In this document: piece by piece, positions 18,040 through 27,490 of the stretch
Layout of the letters: the number at the start of each line of letters is the position of its first letter
Numbering within the stretch: position 1 is the first letter of the stretch
Assembly: GCF_019966595.1 (NCBI RefSeq)
Contig: NZ_JAINFJ010000003.1
Span: forward strand, 434,001 to 498,000
DNA: 64,000 bases
From: Oricola indica
GTDB taxonomy: Bacteria > Pseudomonadota > Alphaproteobacteria > Rhizobiales > Rhizobiaceae
Direction: 5' to 3'
The notes under the pieces: model-generated
The model's database searches: none
What the model was told of the DNA's origin: nothing
The model's input: the letters and a program-made list of their open reading frames with translations, nothing else
Translations under genes and position numbers: made by a program

Positions 18040-18954
18040 CTATTGCGCGCCCTCGACAGCGGGGATTGCCTTCAGATAGGCGGCAATGGCGTCCCTGTCC
18101 TCGGCGGGAAGCTTGGCCATGTTCTCCTGGACATCGACCATGGAACCGCCGACGGAATCGAACTCCGGCGTGAACCCGCTTTCGAGATAGTAAGCGATAT
18201 CCGCCTCTGACCAGTCGCCGATGGTTCCGCCGGGGGTGATGTTGGGGATACGTCCCTCACCGTCCGGATTGGGCGCTCCGCCGAGCCACGCGCTCTTGTT
18301 CAGCCCACCAGCGAAGTCGCGTGGCGTATGGCATTCGCCACAATGGCCGAGCGCTTCGACCAGATACTGGCCACGCACGAGTTTTTCGTCGCTTTCGTCC
18401 AGCGGAACAATCGGTGCGTTGCCGGCATAGAGCAGCTTCCACATGCCGACGCCACGGCGGATATTGAACGGGAAACCCATACGGTGCGGACCGGGATCAT
18501 TTTCAACGGCGGGTAGCGTCTGCATGAACGCCCACAGGTCCGCGACGTCACCGGATTTCATTCGCGAATACGATGTCCACGGAAAGGAAGGGTAATAATG
18601 TCCACCGTCCGGCGACACCCCTCTCAGCATCGCGTTTGCGAAGTCCTCACGCGACCATGAACCGATGCCGGTCGCAGGGTCCGTCGATATATTGGGAACG
18701 ACAAAGTCCCCGAAATCGCTGGCGAGGACATGCCCTCCGCCGAGTTTCAGCTTGTCATCGCCTTCGGCGTCGTCGGCAGCGTGGCAGGATGCACAGCCCC
18801 CGGCCCAGAAGACCAGTTCGCCGCGCTCGGCGTCGCCTTCCGGCATCTGCGCCAGGACATCGGCTGGCAATGTCTGCGGTATCGTCAGGACATAGAATGC
18901 AAGCCCGCCCGCGACCGCGGCGAGTGCGACAATCAGGGCGAGCTTGCGAATCAT
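18040..18954 (-). CDS. Diheme c-type cytochrome
   Basis: 304 residues from the ATG at 18954, which sits directly before a signal/anchor helix (LALIVALAAVAGGLAFYVL). Two cytochrome c domains follow, each with a CXXCH heme site: GGCASCHAADDAEGD near residue 56 and GHCGECHTPRDFAGG near residue 205. Axial methionines are candidates in LRGVSPDGGHYYPSF-adjacent and C-terminal segments, not resolved by eye. The protein should be periplasmic and membrane-attached, passing electrons to an oxidase or dehydrogenase partner. The gene starts five bases after the stop of the c556-type cytochrome, forming an operon. Confidence 0.9.
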   Translation of the reverse strand: MIRKLALIVALAAVAGGLAFYVLTIPQTLPADVLAQMPEGDAERGELVFWAGGCASCHAADDAEGDDKLKLGGGHVLASDFGDFVVPNISTDPATGIGSWSREDFANAMLRGVSPDGGHYYPSFPWTSYSRMKSGDVADLWAFMQTLPAVENDPGPHRMGFPFNIRRGVGMWKLLYAGNAPIVPLDESDEKLVRGQYLVEALGHCGECHTPRDFAGGLNKSAWLGGAPNPDGEGRIPNITPGGTIGDWSEADIAYYLESGFTPEFDSVGGSMVDVQENMAKLPAEDRDAIAAYLKAIPAVEGAQ

Positions 18955-18959
18955 CGAAA

Positions 18960-19406
18960 TCAACGAGTCTGGTAACCTTCGTGGCAGCTCCGGCACGTGC
19001 CGAGGATCGGACCGACGGCGGCCTGGAATGCCTCAAGATCGGCGGGGCCCTCTCTGCCGGACGCTTCCATCGCGGCCGCTGCGGCAGTCTTGAACTTGTC
19101 CAGTTCGGCCTTGAACCCGTCCGGATCTTCCCAGATCTTCGCCGACGCCCTGGTATCCGCTCCCATGTCGCTTCCCTCGGGGAAATAGTCGCCAAATGCT
19201 TCGGCGGAGGCATGGAACGCGGCGATAGCGGCTTTACCGACTGCCGGACTGTAGTCGATTTCCTTCTTCATCATGCCGGCAGATGCTCCTGCGGCGGCCC
19301 CGTTGGACTGCATCAGGGATTTGCGCACCGCAATGGGATCGTCCGCGGCAAATGCCGTGGCTGTCGTGGCCGCGATAAGGGAAAAGGCAAAAATCGTCTT
19401 CTTCAC
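18960..19406 (-). CDS. Cytochrome c' / c556 family protein
   Basis: 148 residues beginning with a GTG at 19406 that has a near-perfect AGGAGG ribosome binding site six bases upstream. A Sec signal (KKTIFAFSLIAATTATAFA) is followed by a four-helix bundle and a C-terminal heme site CRSCHEGYQTR, the placement used by cytochrome c' and c556. The mature N-terminus has DDPIAVRKSLM, whose methionine is the likely sixth ligand. Periplasmic electron carrier, first gene of a two-cytochrome operon. Earlier in-frame codons up to 19523 are noncoding. Confidence 0.9.
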   Translation of the reverse strand: MKKTIFAFSLIAATTATAFAADDPIAVRKSLMQSNGAAAGASAGMMKKEIDYSPAVGKAAIAAFHASAEAFGDYFPEGSDMGADTRASAKIWEDPDGFKAELDKFKTAAAAAMEASGREGPADLEAFQAAVGPILGTCRSCHEGYQTR

Positions 19407-19535
19407 GTAAATCCTCCTGGGATGGTTGGCTCGCAGATTAGAAACGAAGACTGCGACATTTGTTTTATCGGATGGAGTCACGGTTTCGTGAATTCGGGCA
19501 ATTTGGCTGCGACACAGTGTCAATCATCACGAAAC

Positions 19536-19562
19536 ACGGCTCCGGACCACGTCCGGAGCCGT
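19536..19562 (-). terminator. Terminator after sodB
   Basis: A perfect 12-bp stem (ACGGCTCCGGAC / GTCCGGAGCCGT) with a 3-base loop lies about 30 bases beyond the sodB stop. On the minus strand it is followed by GTTTCGTGATT, a weak T-rich tail. Confidence 0.7.
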
Positions 19563-19590
19563 TGAAGATTGAGGGGATTGGTCGATCGCG

Positions 19591-20193
19591 TCAGGCGGTC
19601 GCCGCCTCATACATCTCGAGCACATAATCCCAGTTGATCAGGCTATCGACGAAGGCTTCGAGGTACTTCGGCCGCGCATTGCGATAGTCGATATAGTAGG
19701 AATGCTCCCACACATCGACGCCGAGGATCGGCGCTGCGCCGTGAACCAGCGGGTTCTCGCCGTTCGGCGTCTTCATGATCTCCAGCTTGCCGTCCTTGAC
19801 GGCGATCCATGCCCAACCGGAACCGAACTGACCGACACCGGCTGCGATGAAGTCAGCCTTGAACTTGTCATAGCCGCCAAGGTCGCTGTCGACAGCGCTC
19901 TGCAGCTTGCCGGGAAGCGACGTTCCGCCGCCGTCCTTCTTCATCCATTTCCAGAAATGGACGTGGTTGTAGTGCTGGGCAGCATTGTTGAAGAGGCCCG
20001 GGTTCTTACCATGAGACTGCTTGACGATCTCCTCGAGCGACAATCCGTCCATGCCGGCTTCGGCGGCGAGATCGTTGCCTTTGTCGACATAGGCCTTGTG
20101 GTGCTTGTCGTGGTGATATTCGAGCGTCTCCTTGGACATGAAGGGCTGCAGCGCTTCGTAGTCGTAGGGAAGGTCGGGAAGCGTGAAGGCCAT
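19591..20193 (-). CDS. sodB: Superoxide dismutase, iron type
   Basis: 200 residues. Converts superoxide to peroxide and oxygen in the cytoplasm. Metal ligands are visible: the first His in YHHDKHHKAYVDKGN, the second in NHVHFWKWMK, and Asp and His in VDVWEHSYYIDYRN. The Gln in FNNAAQHYNH is the placement found in iron enzymes (manganese enzymes carry their Gln in the C-terminal domain), so Fe is likely, though cambialistic activity cannot be excluded. The ATG at 20193 has AAGGAGA eight bases upstream; further upstream codons to 20229 are not needed. A strong hairpin follows the stop. Confidence 0.95.
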   Translation of the reverse strand: MAFTLPDLPYDYEALQPFMSKETLEYHHDKHHKAYVDKGNDLAAEAGMDGLSLEEIVKQSHGKNPGLFNNAAQHYNHVHFWKWMKKDGGGTSLPGKLQSAVDSDLGGYDKFKADFIAAGVGQFGSGWAWIAVKDGKLEIMKTPNGENPLVHGAAPILGVDVWEHSYYIDYRNARPKYLEAFVDSLINWDYVLEMYEAATA

Positions 20194-20305
20194 TGGGGAT
20201 CTCCTTGTTTCAAACGAATTCGTATCCAAATCGGCAGGGGCGGATCACTCCGTCGACTGTCACTCAGACACATAGAATTCCGGCACGGCGACCGCAATAA
20301 TGGAA

Positions 20306-20321
20306 GCGGGTTTTTTCCCGC
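20306..20321 (-). terminator. Weak hairpin after the aminotransferase gene
   Basis: Stem of 5 bp (GCGGG / CCCGC) around six A residues on the minus strand, directly beyond the stop of the class IV aminotransferase. The following sequence TTCCATTATT is only moderately T-rich. Confidence 0.35.
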
Positions 20322-20323
20322 AC

Positions 20324-21190
20324 CTAAGAGTGCGCCCACTCCCAGTACAATTCGCGTGCCTTGGTTGCCACGGGACCGGGCTGCAATTCCCGGTCCTCTA
20401 TTCTGATAATCGGTACGACCTTGGAATGGTTCCCTGTCGAGAAGATTTCATCGGCATCCATGAAGTCGGCGACCGTCAGTGTTTTCTCGACGGTGGAGAA
20501 GCCATACTGCGCCAACAGGTCGATGGTCCGCGAACGGGTAATGCCCGACAGGAAGGTTCCGTTCGGCGCGGGTGTGAAGACCTGCGCGTCCTTCACCATG
20601 AAGATGTTAGATGCGCCGGTTTCCGCGACATTGCCGAGCATGTCGAGAACCAGGCAGTTGTCGAAGCCGCGGCTCTTGGCCTCCAATATCGCACGCCCGT
20701 TGTTCGGGTAGAGGCAGCCCGCCTTGGCATTTGTTGGCATCGTCTCGATGGTCGGCCGGCGAAACGGCGACAAAGTTACGGAAAAACCGGCGGGCGGAAG
20801 CATCGGTGCTTCGTGAAGGCACAGGCAAAACCGGGTCGACTCGGGATCGGCCGGTACCGACATGTAGCCACCATGTTCCGCCCAGTACATCGGCCGGATA
20901 TAGACAGCGGTCTTGCCGTCGAACTTCTTCAGCCCTTCATGGGTCAGCCCGACAATCTCCTCGGCGGTCATGGTCGGCTTGAGGCCCAGTGCCCAGGCGG
21001 AGGCGTTGACCCGCTCGGCGTGCCGGTCGAGATCCGGCGAAACGCCCTCGAACCACCGTGCCCCGTCGAAAACGGAGGAACCGAGCCACATGGCATGGGT
21101 GCGCGGCCCGATGATCGGCACATTGCCTTCATGCCAGTCGCCATCGACATAGGTCCATGTCGCGGATTGCGCCTTCGTATCGACCGCCAT
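20324..21190 (-). CDS. ilvE: Class IV branched-chain amino acid aminotransferase
   Basis: 288 residues from the ATG at 21190, with GGAGG six bases upstream. PLP-dependent enzyme of fold IV, converting branched-chain amino acids to their 2-oxo acids and back. The N-terminal substrate loop is VFDGARWFEGVSPDLDRHAE; the PLP lysine is probably the Lys in NAKAGCLYPNN; the glutamate of the cofactor ring site is in GNVAETGASNIFMVKD. The segment after the lysine (YPNNGRA) differs from the usual GNY-x-NS, so substrate range may differ; a D-amino-acid or aromatic preference is possible. Adjacent to sodB but with its own hairpin between. Confidence 0.8.
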   Translation of the reverse strand: MAVDTKAQSATWTYVDGDWHEGNVPIIGPRTHAMWLGSSVFDGARWFEGVSPDLDRHAERVNASAWALGLKPTMTAEEIVGLTHEGLKKFDGKTAVYIRPMYWAEHGGYMSVPADPESTRFCLCLHEAPMLPPAGFSVTLSPFRRPTIETMPTNAKAGCLYPNNGRAILEAKSRGFDNCLVLDMLGNVAETGASNIFMVKDAQVFTPAPNGTFLSGITRSRTIDLLAQYGFSTVEKTLTVADFMDADEIFSTGNHSKVVPIIRIEDRELQPGPVATKARELYWEWAHS

Positions 21191-21334
21191 TTTCGCCTCC
21201 GGATTCTCCAAACGCGAGCAGGCAAACCGGATTTCCACGATGAGGTCAATCACTTGCGCGTTCATTAGGGCATTACGCCGCTATTGACCCCCCTTCCCGA
21301 TTTGCCCAAAGTCGTCGCAACCCGGATTGGTACT

Positions 21335-21985
21335 ATGCAGTTCAAGACTTACGTTTTCGACGCCTACGGCACCCTTTTCGACGTCCATTCGGCAGTCCGG
21401 AAATACGCCGACACCCTTGGCCCCGATGGGCAGCGGCTTTCGGAGATCTGGCGCACCAAGCAACTCGAATATTCCTGGATCCGCACGCTGATGGGGTCCT
21501 ACACGGATTTCTGGCGCCTCACCGAGGAAGCCCTCGACTACGCTTTCGGTGTAGTGCCCGGTGTCGATAAATCCTGCCGCGACAAACTGCTGGAAGCCTA
21601 TTGGACGCTCGACTGCTATCCCGAAGTGCCGGAAATCCTCGCAAAACTTCGCGAGAGCGGAGCACATGTCGCGATCCTCTCGAACGGCTCATCCGACATG
21701 CTCGCGGCCGCCGTGGAGTCGGCTCATCTGGGCGGACTTTTCGATGCCGTCCTGTCGGTCGATGCGATCAAGACCTTCAAGACCGCGCCGGATGTCTACC
21801 GCATGGTCACTGACACCTTCGCTATTGCGCCCGCCGAGGTTTCTTTCCAGTCATCGAACCGATGGGATATCGCGGGCGCGCACAAGTTCGGCTTCCACAC
21901 CGTCTGGATCAACCGCGCGGGATTACCCAACGAGTATCAGAACTACGGGCCAGCGCGGGAAATCGGAAATTTGACCGAGCTCTGA
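21335..21985 (+). CDS. Haloacid dehalogenase, type II
   Basis: 216 residues of the HAD superfamily. Motif I with the nucleophile Asp is TYVFDAYGTLFDVHS; motif II is AILSNGSSDML; motif III lysine is in AIKTFKTAPDVYRM; the acidic/substrate motif is SSNRWDIAGAHKFGF, where (S)-2-haloacid dehalogenases carry SSNAWD. The FQSSNRWD stretch is the best sign of type II (S-specific) dehalogenase, which turns 2-haloacids into D-hydroxyacids. The ATG at 21335 is chosen; a TTG at 21284 would add 17 residues. Physiological substrate is not known. Confidence 0.85.
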   Translation: MQFKTYVFDAYGTLFDVHSAVRKYADTLGPDGQRLSEIWRTKQLEYSWIRTLMGSYTDFWRLTEEALDYAFGVVPGVDKSCRDKLLEAYWTLDCYPEVPEILAKLRESGAHVAILSNGSSDMLAAAVESAHLGGLFDAVLSVDAIKTFKTAPDVYRMVTDTFAIAPAEVSFQSSNRWDIAGAHKFGFHTVWINRAGLPNEYQNYGPAREIGNLTEL

Positions 21986-22161
21986 GCCTCTTTAATGTGT
22001 TGCGGTGCTGCAACGGTGCGGATGGTATCGCATCCAGCTGCGCATAAACTCACGTTTCTCCGTCATTTTCCGCTCTGATGTTTTGACGAATACGGGTATC
22101 TGGATGACATCGCCCTGCCCGCTTCGCATTGCGCCATGTGCAGCCCCATAGTCACGGATCA

Positions 22162-22872
22162 ATGATGAAAGACCTTTCGCGCCGCAATTTCCTTGCCACG
22201 TCCGGCGTGCTGACCGCCGGCTTTGCCATCAGCGCCTGCACGACAGTTGAAGAGACGGACGAAAACGGTCCGCGTTTCACCGGCCGCGCTCCCGACTTTC
22301 CCGATTACGCCTCGATGTACGGCCCTGTCAGCGATGGCGGTTTCCAAATCCCGGCGGTTCCCTACACCAAAATCCCGGAGCGCTTTCTGCGTCAGGTCGT
22401 TTCGGACCCGACCGGCGAAGACCGTGGCACGATCGTCGTCGATACGCGGGGGCACTTCCTCTATCTCGTTTTGGGAGGAGGCAAGGCTGTTCGCTATGGT
22501 GTGGGTCTCGGCCGCGCCGGTTTCGAATGGTCCGGCCGCGCCGAAATCGGCGCCCGTCGCGAATGGCCGAAATGGTTTCCGCCTGACGAGATGATCGACC
22601 GCGAGCCGAAGCTGGAAAAGTACCGCGTCGAATACGACAGGGAAAACGACGTTTATCTGGGCGGCATGGAGCCCGGCGTCACAAATCCGCTCGGCGCGCG
22701 CGCGCTCTATCTCTATCAGGGCGAGAAGGACACGCTTTATCGACTGCACGGCTCGCCGGAATGGAACTCCATCGGCAAGTCGGTTTCGTCGGGTTGCGTC
22801 CGCCTGATGAACCAGGACATCATCGACCTTTACAGCCGCGTGCCGAAGGGGACTCCGGTTCTCGTTCGCTAG
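22162..22872 (+). CDS. L,D-transpeptidase (YkuD), TAT/lipoprotein signal
   Basis: About 236 residues. The signal has a twin-arginine motif (SRRNFLATSG) followed by a hydrophobic core and an AISAC lipobox, so the protein is probably a TAT-exported lipoprotein. The YkuD domain holds GTIVVDTRGHFLYLVL at its start and the catalytic His/Cys motif HGSPEWNSIGKSVSSGCVRL, with Cys as the nucleophile. It forms 3-3 crosslinks in peptidoglycan or attaches outer-membrane proteins to it, in the periplasm. Start at 22162 or the next ATG at 22165. A strong terminator follows. Confidence 0.93.
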   Translation: MMKDLSRRNFLATSGVLTAGFAISACTTVEETDENGPRFTGRAPDFPDYASMYGPVSDGGFQIPAVPYTKIPERFLRQVVSDPTGEDRGTIVVDTRGHFLYLVLGGGKAVRYGVGLGRAGFEWSGRAEIGARREWPKWFPPDEMIDREPKLEKYRVEYDRENDVYLGGMEPGVTNPLGARALYLYQGEKDTLYRLHGSPEWNSIGKSVSSGCVRLMNQDIIDLYSRVPKGTPVLVR

Positions 22873-22896
22873 TCAGGACGACGATCAGTCAAGAAC

Positions 22897-22923
22897 AACG
22901 CCGGCCTCGCGCCGGCGTTTTTG
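22897..22923 (+). terminator. Rho-independent terminator after the L,D-transpeptidase gene
   Basis: Stem AACGCCGGC / GCCGGCGTT (9 bp) with a five-base loop followed by TTTTT-containing sequence. It separates the gene from the convergent HerA-like ATPase gene, whose stop lies one base further on. Confidence 0.88.
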
Positions 22924-24498
22924 TCAGTCCAGAGCCTTTTTCAATCCGCCGAGAATTCCCCGAACCAGCGCGCGTCCGAGCTGGGTCGAGACCGAACGCG
23001 CCAACGACTTCATTGCGGCCTCGCTGACGGTCTGGCGGTTCGATCTTCTCTTGGTGGATTTCTTGCGGCTGCTGGATTTCCGGCTCTTGCGATCGTCATC
23101 GCCAAAATCGGGCAATGTCCAACGTGAACCGGTTTCCTCGCGCTCTTCTTCCTCTTCGCGCAGCCTCTCGCGTTCGGCGACCTCGGCGGTCTTCTTGGCC
23201 TTTTCTGCGAGCATTTCAGAGGCGGACTCCCTGTCCACCGTCTCGTCATATCGTCCCGCCACCGGGCTCAATTTCATGATCTCCGCACGCTCGTCGTCTT
23301 TGAGCGGGCCAAGCCTTGAAGACGGTGGGCGGATCAAGGTGCGCTGCACGATTCCGGGTACGCCCTTCTTCTCCAATGTCGATACCAATGCCTCGCCGAC
23401 ACCGAGTTGGGTAATCGCCTCGTAGCAATCGAACTCCGGGTTGGGACGGAATGTTTCGGCGGCGACCTTCACGGCCTTCTGTTCGCGCGGCGTGTAGGCG
23501 CGCAATGCATGCTGAACGCGGTTGCCGAGCTGGGAAAGGACCGTATCGGGCACGTCGAGCGGATTCTGCGTCACGAAGAAAACGCCGACGCCCTTGGATC
23601 GGATCAGGCGAACGACCTGCTCGACCCGCTCGATCAGGATTTTCGGCGCTTCATCGAACAGAAGATGCGCTTCGTCGAAGAAGAAAACCAGCTTCGGTTT
23701 TTCCGGGTCGCCGACTTCCGGCAACTCCTCGAACAGTTCCGATAGCAGCCAGAGGAGGAACGTCGCGTAGAGGCGAGGATTCATCATCAGCTTGTCGGCC
23801 GCAAGCACATTGATCGCGCCGAGCCCGTCGCGCGTCGTGCGCATCAGGTCGCTGATCTGAAGTGCCGGTTCTCCGAAGAAGAAATCGGCCCCCTCGCGTT
23901 CCAGCACCAGTAGGGAGCGCTGGATCGCGCCGAGCGACGACGAATGGATATTGCCGTAGCGAACAGAGATTTCCTTCGCATTCTCGCCCAGATGCACGAG
24001 AAGGGAGCGCAAATCCTTGAGATCGAGAAGCAGCAATCCCTCGTCGTCGGCGATTTCGAAGGCAATATTAAGAATACCTTCCTGCGCATCGGACAGGTTC
24101 ATCAGGCGGGAAAGCAGAAGCGGTCCCATTTCCGATATGGTCGTGCGGATCGGATGGCCCTTTTTTCCGAAGAGGTCCCAGAAGATCACGGGGAACTCCT
24201 GAAACTCATAAGGGTCGAGCTTGATCGTCTCGGCGCGCGCGAGCAGGAAGTCCTTCGCCTCCCCTTTCGCGGCGATGCCGGAAAGATCGCCCTTTACGTC
24301 GGCGCAGAATACCGGGACGCCCGCATTGGAGAAGGATTCGGCAAGTATCTGGAGCGACACGGTCTTGCCCGTGCCGGTTGCGCCGGTGATCAGGCCATGA
24401 CGGTTGGCGTATCGAAGCGCCATGAATTCATGCTCCTGGAAACTGTCATCCGGCTTGCGGCTCGCGCCGAGGAAAATCCGGTCTGTCACGTCCCACAT
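22924..24498 (-). CDS. HerA-like ATPase (DUF853 family)
   Basis: 524 residues. Walker A is [18 protein letters not shown] near residue 36; Walker B is [18 protein letters not shown]; an arginine-finger type segment lies in [18 protein letters not shown]. The final 80 residues are charged and Lys/Arg-rich ([12 protein letters not shown], then [17 protein letters not shown]), possibly coiled or nucleic-acid binding. DUF853 proteins are hexameric FtsK/HerA-type NTPases; a role in DNA translocation is often assumed but not shown for this subfamily. Unlike archaeal HerA there is no NurA partner nearby. The ATG has AGAGG upstream. Confidence 0.88.
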   Translation of the reverse strand: MWDVTDRIFLGASRKPDDSFQEHEFMALRYANRHGLITGATGTGKTVSLQILAESFSNAGVPVFCADVKGDLSGIAAKGEAKDFLLARAETIKLDPYEFQEFPVIFWDLFGKKGHPIRTTISEMGPLLLSRLMNLSDAQEGILNIAFEIADDEGLLLLDLKDLRSLLVHLGENAKEISVRYGNIHSSSLGAIQRSLLVLEREGADFFFGEPALQISDLMRTTRDGLGAINVLAADKLMMNPRLYATFLLWLLSELFEELPEVGDPEKPKLVFFFDEAHLLFDEAPKILIERVEQVVRLIRSKGVGVFFVTQNPLDVPDTVLSQLGNRVQHALRAYTPREQKAVKVAAETFRPNPEFDCYEAITQLGVGEALVSTLEKKGVPGIVQRTLIRPPSSRLGPLKDDERAEIMKLSPVAGRYDETVDRESASEMLAEKAKKTAEVAERERLREEEEEREETGSRWTLPDFGDDDRKSRKSSSRKKSTKRRSNRQTVSEAAMKSLARSVSTQLGRALVRGILGGLKKALD

Positions 24499-24650
24499 GG
24501 TCGCCTCTTTCCGCTATATCGGTGTAATGGCGTATAGTCGCCGCGGCTGCGAACGGCAATGCCGCCAGAAACGACCGCATTTTCCAACATTCGCCTTTAC
24601 GGCGAGAGGCTTTCTACATATTACGTAAACGTCAATATCCGGAGGACAGA

Positions 24651-25010
24651 ATGGACGAACTCATCTCCCGCATAACAGAGTCCGTCGGCATCGATGCCGA
24701 CGTCGCACAAAAAGCCGTCGGAATGATCCTCGGCTTCCTCAAGAACGAAGGCCCGGCCGAGCAGGTCAACGAAATGCTGGCGGCGATGCCCGGCGTGCAG
24801 GATCTCATCGACAATGCGCCCGAAGCGGGTGGCGGGATGTTCGGTGGCGGCGTGATGGGGCTTGGTTCCGCGCTGATGGGCCTCGGCCTCGGCATGGGAG
24901 AGATCTCCGGCGTCTCCCGCCAGACGGTCGATTACGCCAAGGAAAAGGCCGGCGACGGCCCCGTCGATGCCGTCATCGCGGCGATTCCGGGTCTGAGCCA
25001 GTTCGTCTGA
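24651..25010 (+). CDS. DUF2267-like small protein
   Basis: 119 residues. The N-terminal 65 residues form helices (MDELISRITESVGIDADVAQ and VNEMLAAMPGVQDLIDNAPE) like DUF2267 or related proteins; a glycine/methionine-rich middle (GGGMFGGGVMGLG) links to a C-terminal helix ending in AAIPGLSQFV. Perhaps membrane-associated through the Gly-rich hydrophobic centre. GGAGG lies six bases before the ATG. Family assignment is tentative; function unknown. It forms its own unit ending at a strong terminator. Confidence 0.65.
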   Translation: MDELISRITESVGIDADVAQKAVGMILGFLKNEGPAEQVNEMLAAMPGVQDLIDNAPEAGGGMFGGGVMGLGSALMGLGLGMGEISGVSRQTVDYAKEKAGDGPVDAVIAAIPGLSQFV

Positions 25011-25035
25011 CGCCAATTTCCGCAATCTGAATTGG

Positions 25036-25066
25036 GCCCGGCCGCATCGCGGCCGGGCTTTTCTTT
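25036..25066 (+). terminator. Rho-independent terminator
   Basis: Perfect 10-bp stem GCCCGGCCGC / GCGGCCGGGC with a 3-base loop, followed by TTTTCTTTT. It lies 25 bases after the stop of the DUF2267-like gene. Confidence 0.92.
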
Positions 25067-25111
25067 TGCGCACGCATCCGTTTGCACCCATTCTTCACGC
25101 GGAGCGAATCG

Positions 25112-26476
25112 ATGAAACGACGCCAGTTCCTGACGCACGCCGGCGCAACGGCATTCCTGGCCGCCAAGCCGCTGGCGGCGATGGCGCAGTCTTCTCCATT
25201 TTCGAATGTCGAACTGCGCGGCAGCCGAAGCGCGACCGATTTCGGAGTCCTTCCCGACGCGCCGGTGGACCAATCTGCGAGCTTCCAGGCGATGCTCGAC
25301 AGCGGCGCCGGCAACGGCATGGCGGTTTTCATTCCAGCCGGCCTCTACGTCCTGTCCAATATCCGCATTCCGTCCGGTACCGTGATCACGGGAATTCCCG
25401 GCAAGAGCCGCCTGATTCTCGGCGGGACCGGTCCGCTCCTCGGGGCTCTCGGCGGCGAAAGCATCACGCTTGACGGCCTCGTACTCGACGGTGCCGGCGT
25501 GCAGCAAAACGGCGCGGACGGCCTGATCGAGATGCAATCGGTCCGCTCATTCCGTTTCGAGAAATGCCGGATCTTGCGCGCGACCGCGGATGCTATCCAC
25601 CTCCGGAGCTGTTCGGGAACCATCACCGGATGCGAGATCGAAAGCGCGCAGCGTTTCGGGATTTTTGCGATCGACAGCGAAGGTCTGTCCATCAGAGATA
25701 ACAGGATCGAAAAGTGCCTGAACGGCGGGGTCGTCATCCACAGGAACAACCAGGGCTTCGACGGCTCGATCGTCACCGGCAATCGGATCGCCGATACGGG
25801 CGCGACGAACGGAGGAACCGGTCAGTGGGGAAATGCGATCAACTTCTTTCGAGCCGACAATGTCGCCGCCACCCATAACATCATTTCGGGAAGCGCATTT
25901 TCCGCGGTCCGCGGGAATACCGTGCGCGGCATGCAGGTCACGGGCAACACCTGCACGGCAAATGGCGAAACCGCGATCTACGCCGAGTTTTCTTTCGAGA
26001 ACGCGGTGATTTCCGACAACATCGTGGACAGTGCCGCAAACGGAATCTCCGTTACGAATTTCGACAAGGGCGGACGCGCCGCGACGGTCAGCGGGAACAT
26101 CATTCGCAACCTTCATGCGACCGGTCCCTATGAAGCCGACGTCCCGGGCTTTGGAACCGGGATTGGCGTCGAGGCGGATGCGGTCGTATCGGGAAACCTC
26201 GTCGAAGGTGCTCCGCTCTTCGGCATCAATGCCGGATGGGGCACATTTCTACGAGACGTGGCGATTTCCGGCAATGTCGTCAGGGACGTCCGCTATGGCA
26301 TCGGCGTATCCGCGGCAGAAGGCGCCGGTCGGGCCCTGATCCGCGGGAACGTGATCTCTGCGCGTGAAATAGGCATCATGGCGCATGCATGGGGAAAACC
26401 CGTCACCAGGGATCTCCTCACCAATTCCGGCGACGCGCCGCCCAATGTCTCGCTATCGGGAAATGTCGCCGGCTGA
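25112..26476 (+). CDS. TIGR03808-type TAT-exported repeat (parallel beta-helix) protein
   Basis: 454 residues. The signal peptide has a twin-arginine start (MKRRQFLTHAGATAFLAAKP) and AMAQ cleavage. The mature part is a right-handed parallel beta-helix like pectin lyases: many short repeats such as ITGCEIESAQRFGIFAIDSE, IRDNRIEKCLNGGVVIH and VISDNIVDSAANGISVTNF, each with G-N-x-I turns. TIGR03808 is a family of TAT-translocated repetitive proteins in rhizobia; a carbohydrate target is likely from the fold but not proved. GGAG lies 7 bases before the ATG at 25112. Its stop is 10 bases from the asparaginase stop, convergent. Confidence 0.88.
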   Translation: MKRRQFLTHAGATAFLAAKPLAAMAQSSPFSNVELRGSRSATDFGVLPDAPVDQSASFQAMLDSGAGNGMAVFIPAGLYVLSNIRIPSGTVITGIPGKSRLILGGTGPLLGALGGESITLDGLVLDGAGVQQNGADGLIEMQSVRSFRFEKCRILRATADAIHLRSCSGTITGCEIESAQRFGIFAIDSEGLSIRDNRIEKCLNGGVVIHRNNQGFDGSIVTGNRIADTGATNGGTGQWGNAINFFRADNVAATHNIISGSAFSAVRGNTVRGMQVTGNTCTANGETAIYAEFSFENAVISDNIVDSAANGISVTNFDKGGRAATVSGNIIRNLHATGPYEADVPGFGTGIGVEADAVVSGNLVEGAPLFGINAGWGTFLRDVAISGNVVRDVRYGIGVSAAEGAGRALIRGNVISAREIGIMAHAWGKPVTRDLLTNSGDAPPNVSLSGNVAG

Positions 26477-26485
26477 AACGGACGC

Positions 26486-27490
26486 CTATTCCAGCAAGGC
26501 CGCTCGAAGTTCACCCACCTCGATCCCCTTCCGGTTCGTCAACGGCCTGCGCGAAAGCGGCTCGATGCGCGACCGCATCGTGTCGTCATGACCGAGTAGC
26601 CTCAGCAAAATTCCGGCAAGCATGACTTCAGCGGCCGGGTCCGAGCCGTCATCGCATTTCAGGGCGATCCCGAGCCCCGCCTCGGGCAGGGACGCGACGA
26701 AGACGCCGTCAGCGCCATTCTTGGCGTAGATTGCCCCCTCACCGGCTTCGATGATGCGGGTGCAGAAATGTCCTGTTCCCGCTGTGAACCAGGGATTGGA
26801 GATACACGCCTGCATCAGCCGCGATGTAGCCTTTGCACGTTCGACTCCAAGCGAATGCCCGGTGGCGACTTTCGCGAAGCCATGCGCAAGCGCACGCAGA
26901 GGAAAGGCGAATGCGGGGATGGAGCACCCATCGATGGCGAATTCCGCACCGGTAAGCCGGTGTTCCGTCATCGCTTCCTGGGCAGCCATCGCCTGCTTCT
27001 GAATCTCATGCTCGACCCCGGTGTAACCGCCGGTTTCGATATCCTGATGACACGCGGCGCACAGAAAGCCCGCATGTTTGCCAGAACAGTTGTTATGCAG
27101 TTGGTTTGGTGTCTGCCCGCTACGAACAAACTCGACCAGTTTCGTTTGGTCGCCCAGTGGCCAATGCGAACCGCAGGCGAGATCGCTTTCCTTCAGTCCG
27201 ACTTTGGCCAGCATCGCCTCGGCGGCGGCGACATGCGCCTCCTCCGCCAAATGCGATGCACAAGCCATCGCCAGCTGCGTGTCATCGAACCCGAACCGGT
27301 CGGCGGCACCGCTTTCGACAAGCGGCAGGGCCTGGAACAGCTTGACCGCCGAACGCGGATAAACCGGCCGCTCCACGTCTCCGGATGACCAGACCAGACG
27401 CCCTTCGGGGTCCGAGACAGCGATCGCGCCGCGATGGCGCAGATCGACAATTCCGCCACGAACCGTCTCCGCGAGAATGGGATTGATCAT
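26486..27490 (-). CDS. Rhizobial-type L-asparaginase (AsnII/ReAII family)
   Basis: 334 residues, start ATG at 27490 with GGAGGTGG three bases upstream. The family (PF06089) is unrelated to the E. coli type and hydrolyses asparagine to aspartate. Motifs: YPRSAVKLFQALPLVESG, which holds the proposed active-site Ser-x-x-Lys, HNNCSGKHAGFLCAACH, and a C-terminal FVASLPEAGLGIALKCDDG. No signal peptide, so cytoplasmic. It faces the DUF3750 gene divergently. Confidence 0.88.
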   Translation of the reverse strand: MINPILAETVRGGIVDLRHRGAIAVSDPEGRLVWSSGDVERPVYPRSAVKLFQALPLVESGAADRFGFDDTQLAMACASHLAEEAHVAAAEAMLAKVGLKESDLACGSHWPLGDQTKLVEFVRSGQTPNQLHNNCSGKHAGFLCAACHQDIETGGYTGVEHEIQKQAMAAQEAMTEHRLTGAEFAIDGCSIPAFAFPLRALAHGFAKVATGHSLGVERAKATSRLMQACISNPWFTAGTGHFCTRIIEAGEGAIYAKNGADGVFVASLPEAGLGIALKCDDGSDPAAEVMLAGILLRLLGHDDTMRSRIEPLSRRPLTNRKGIEVGELRAALLE

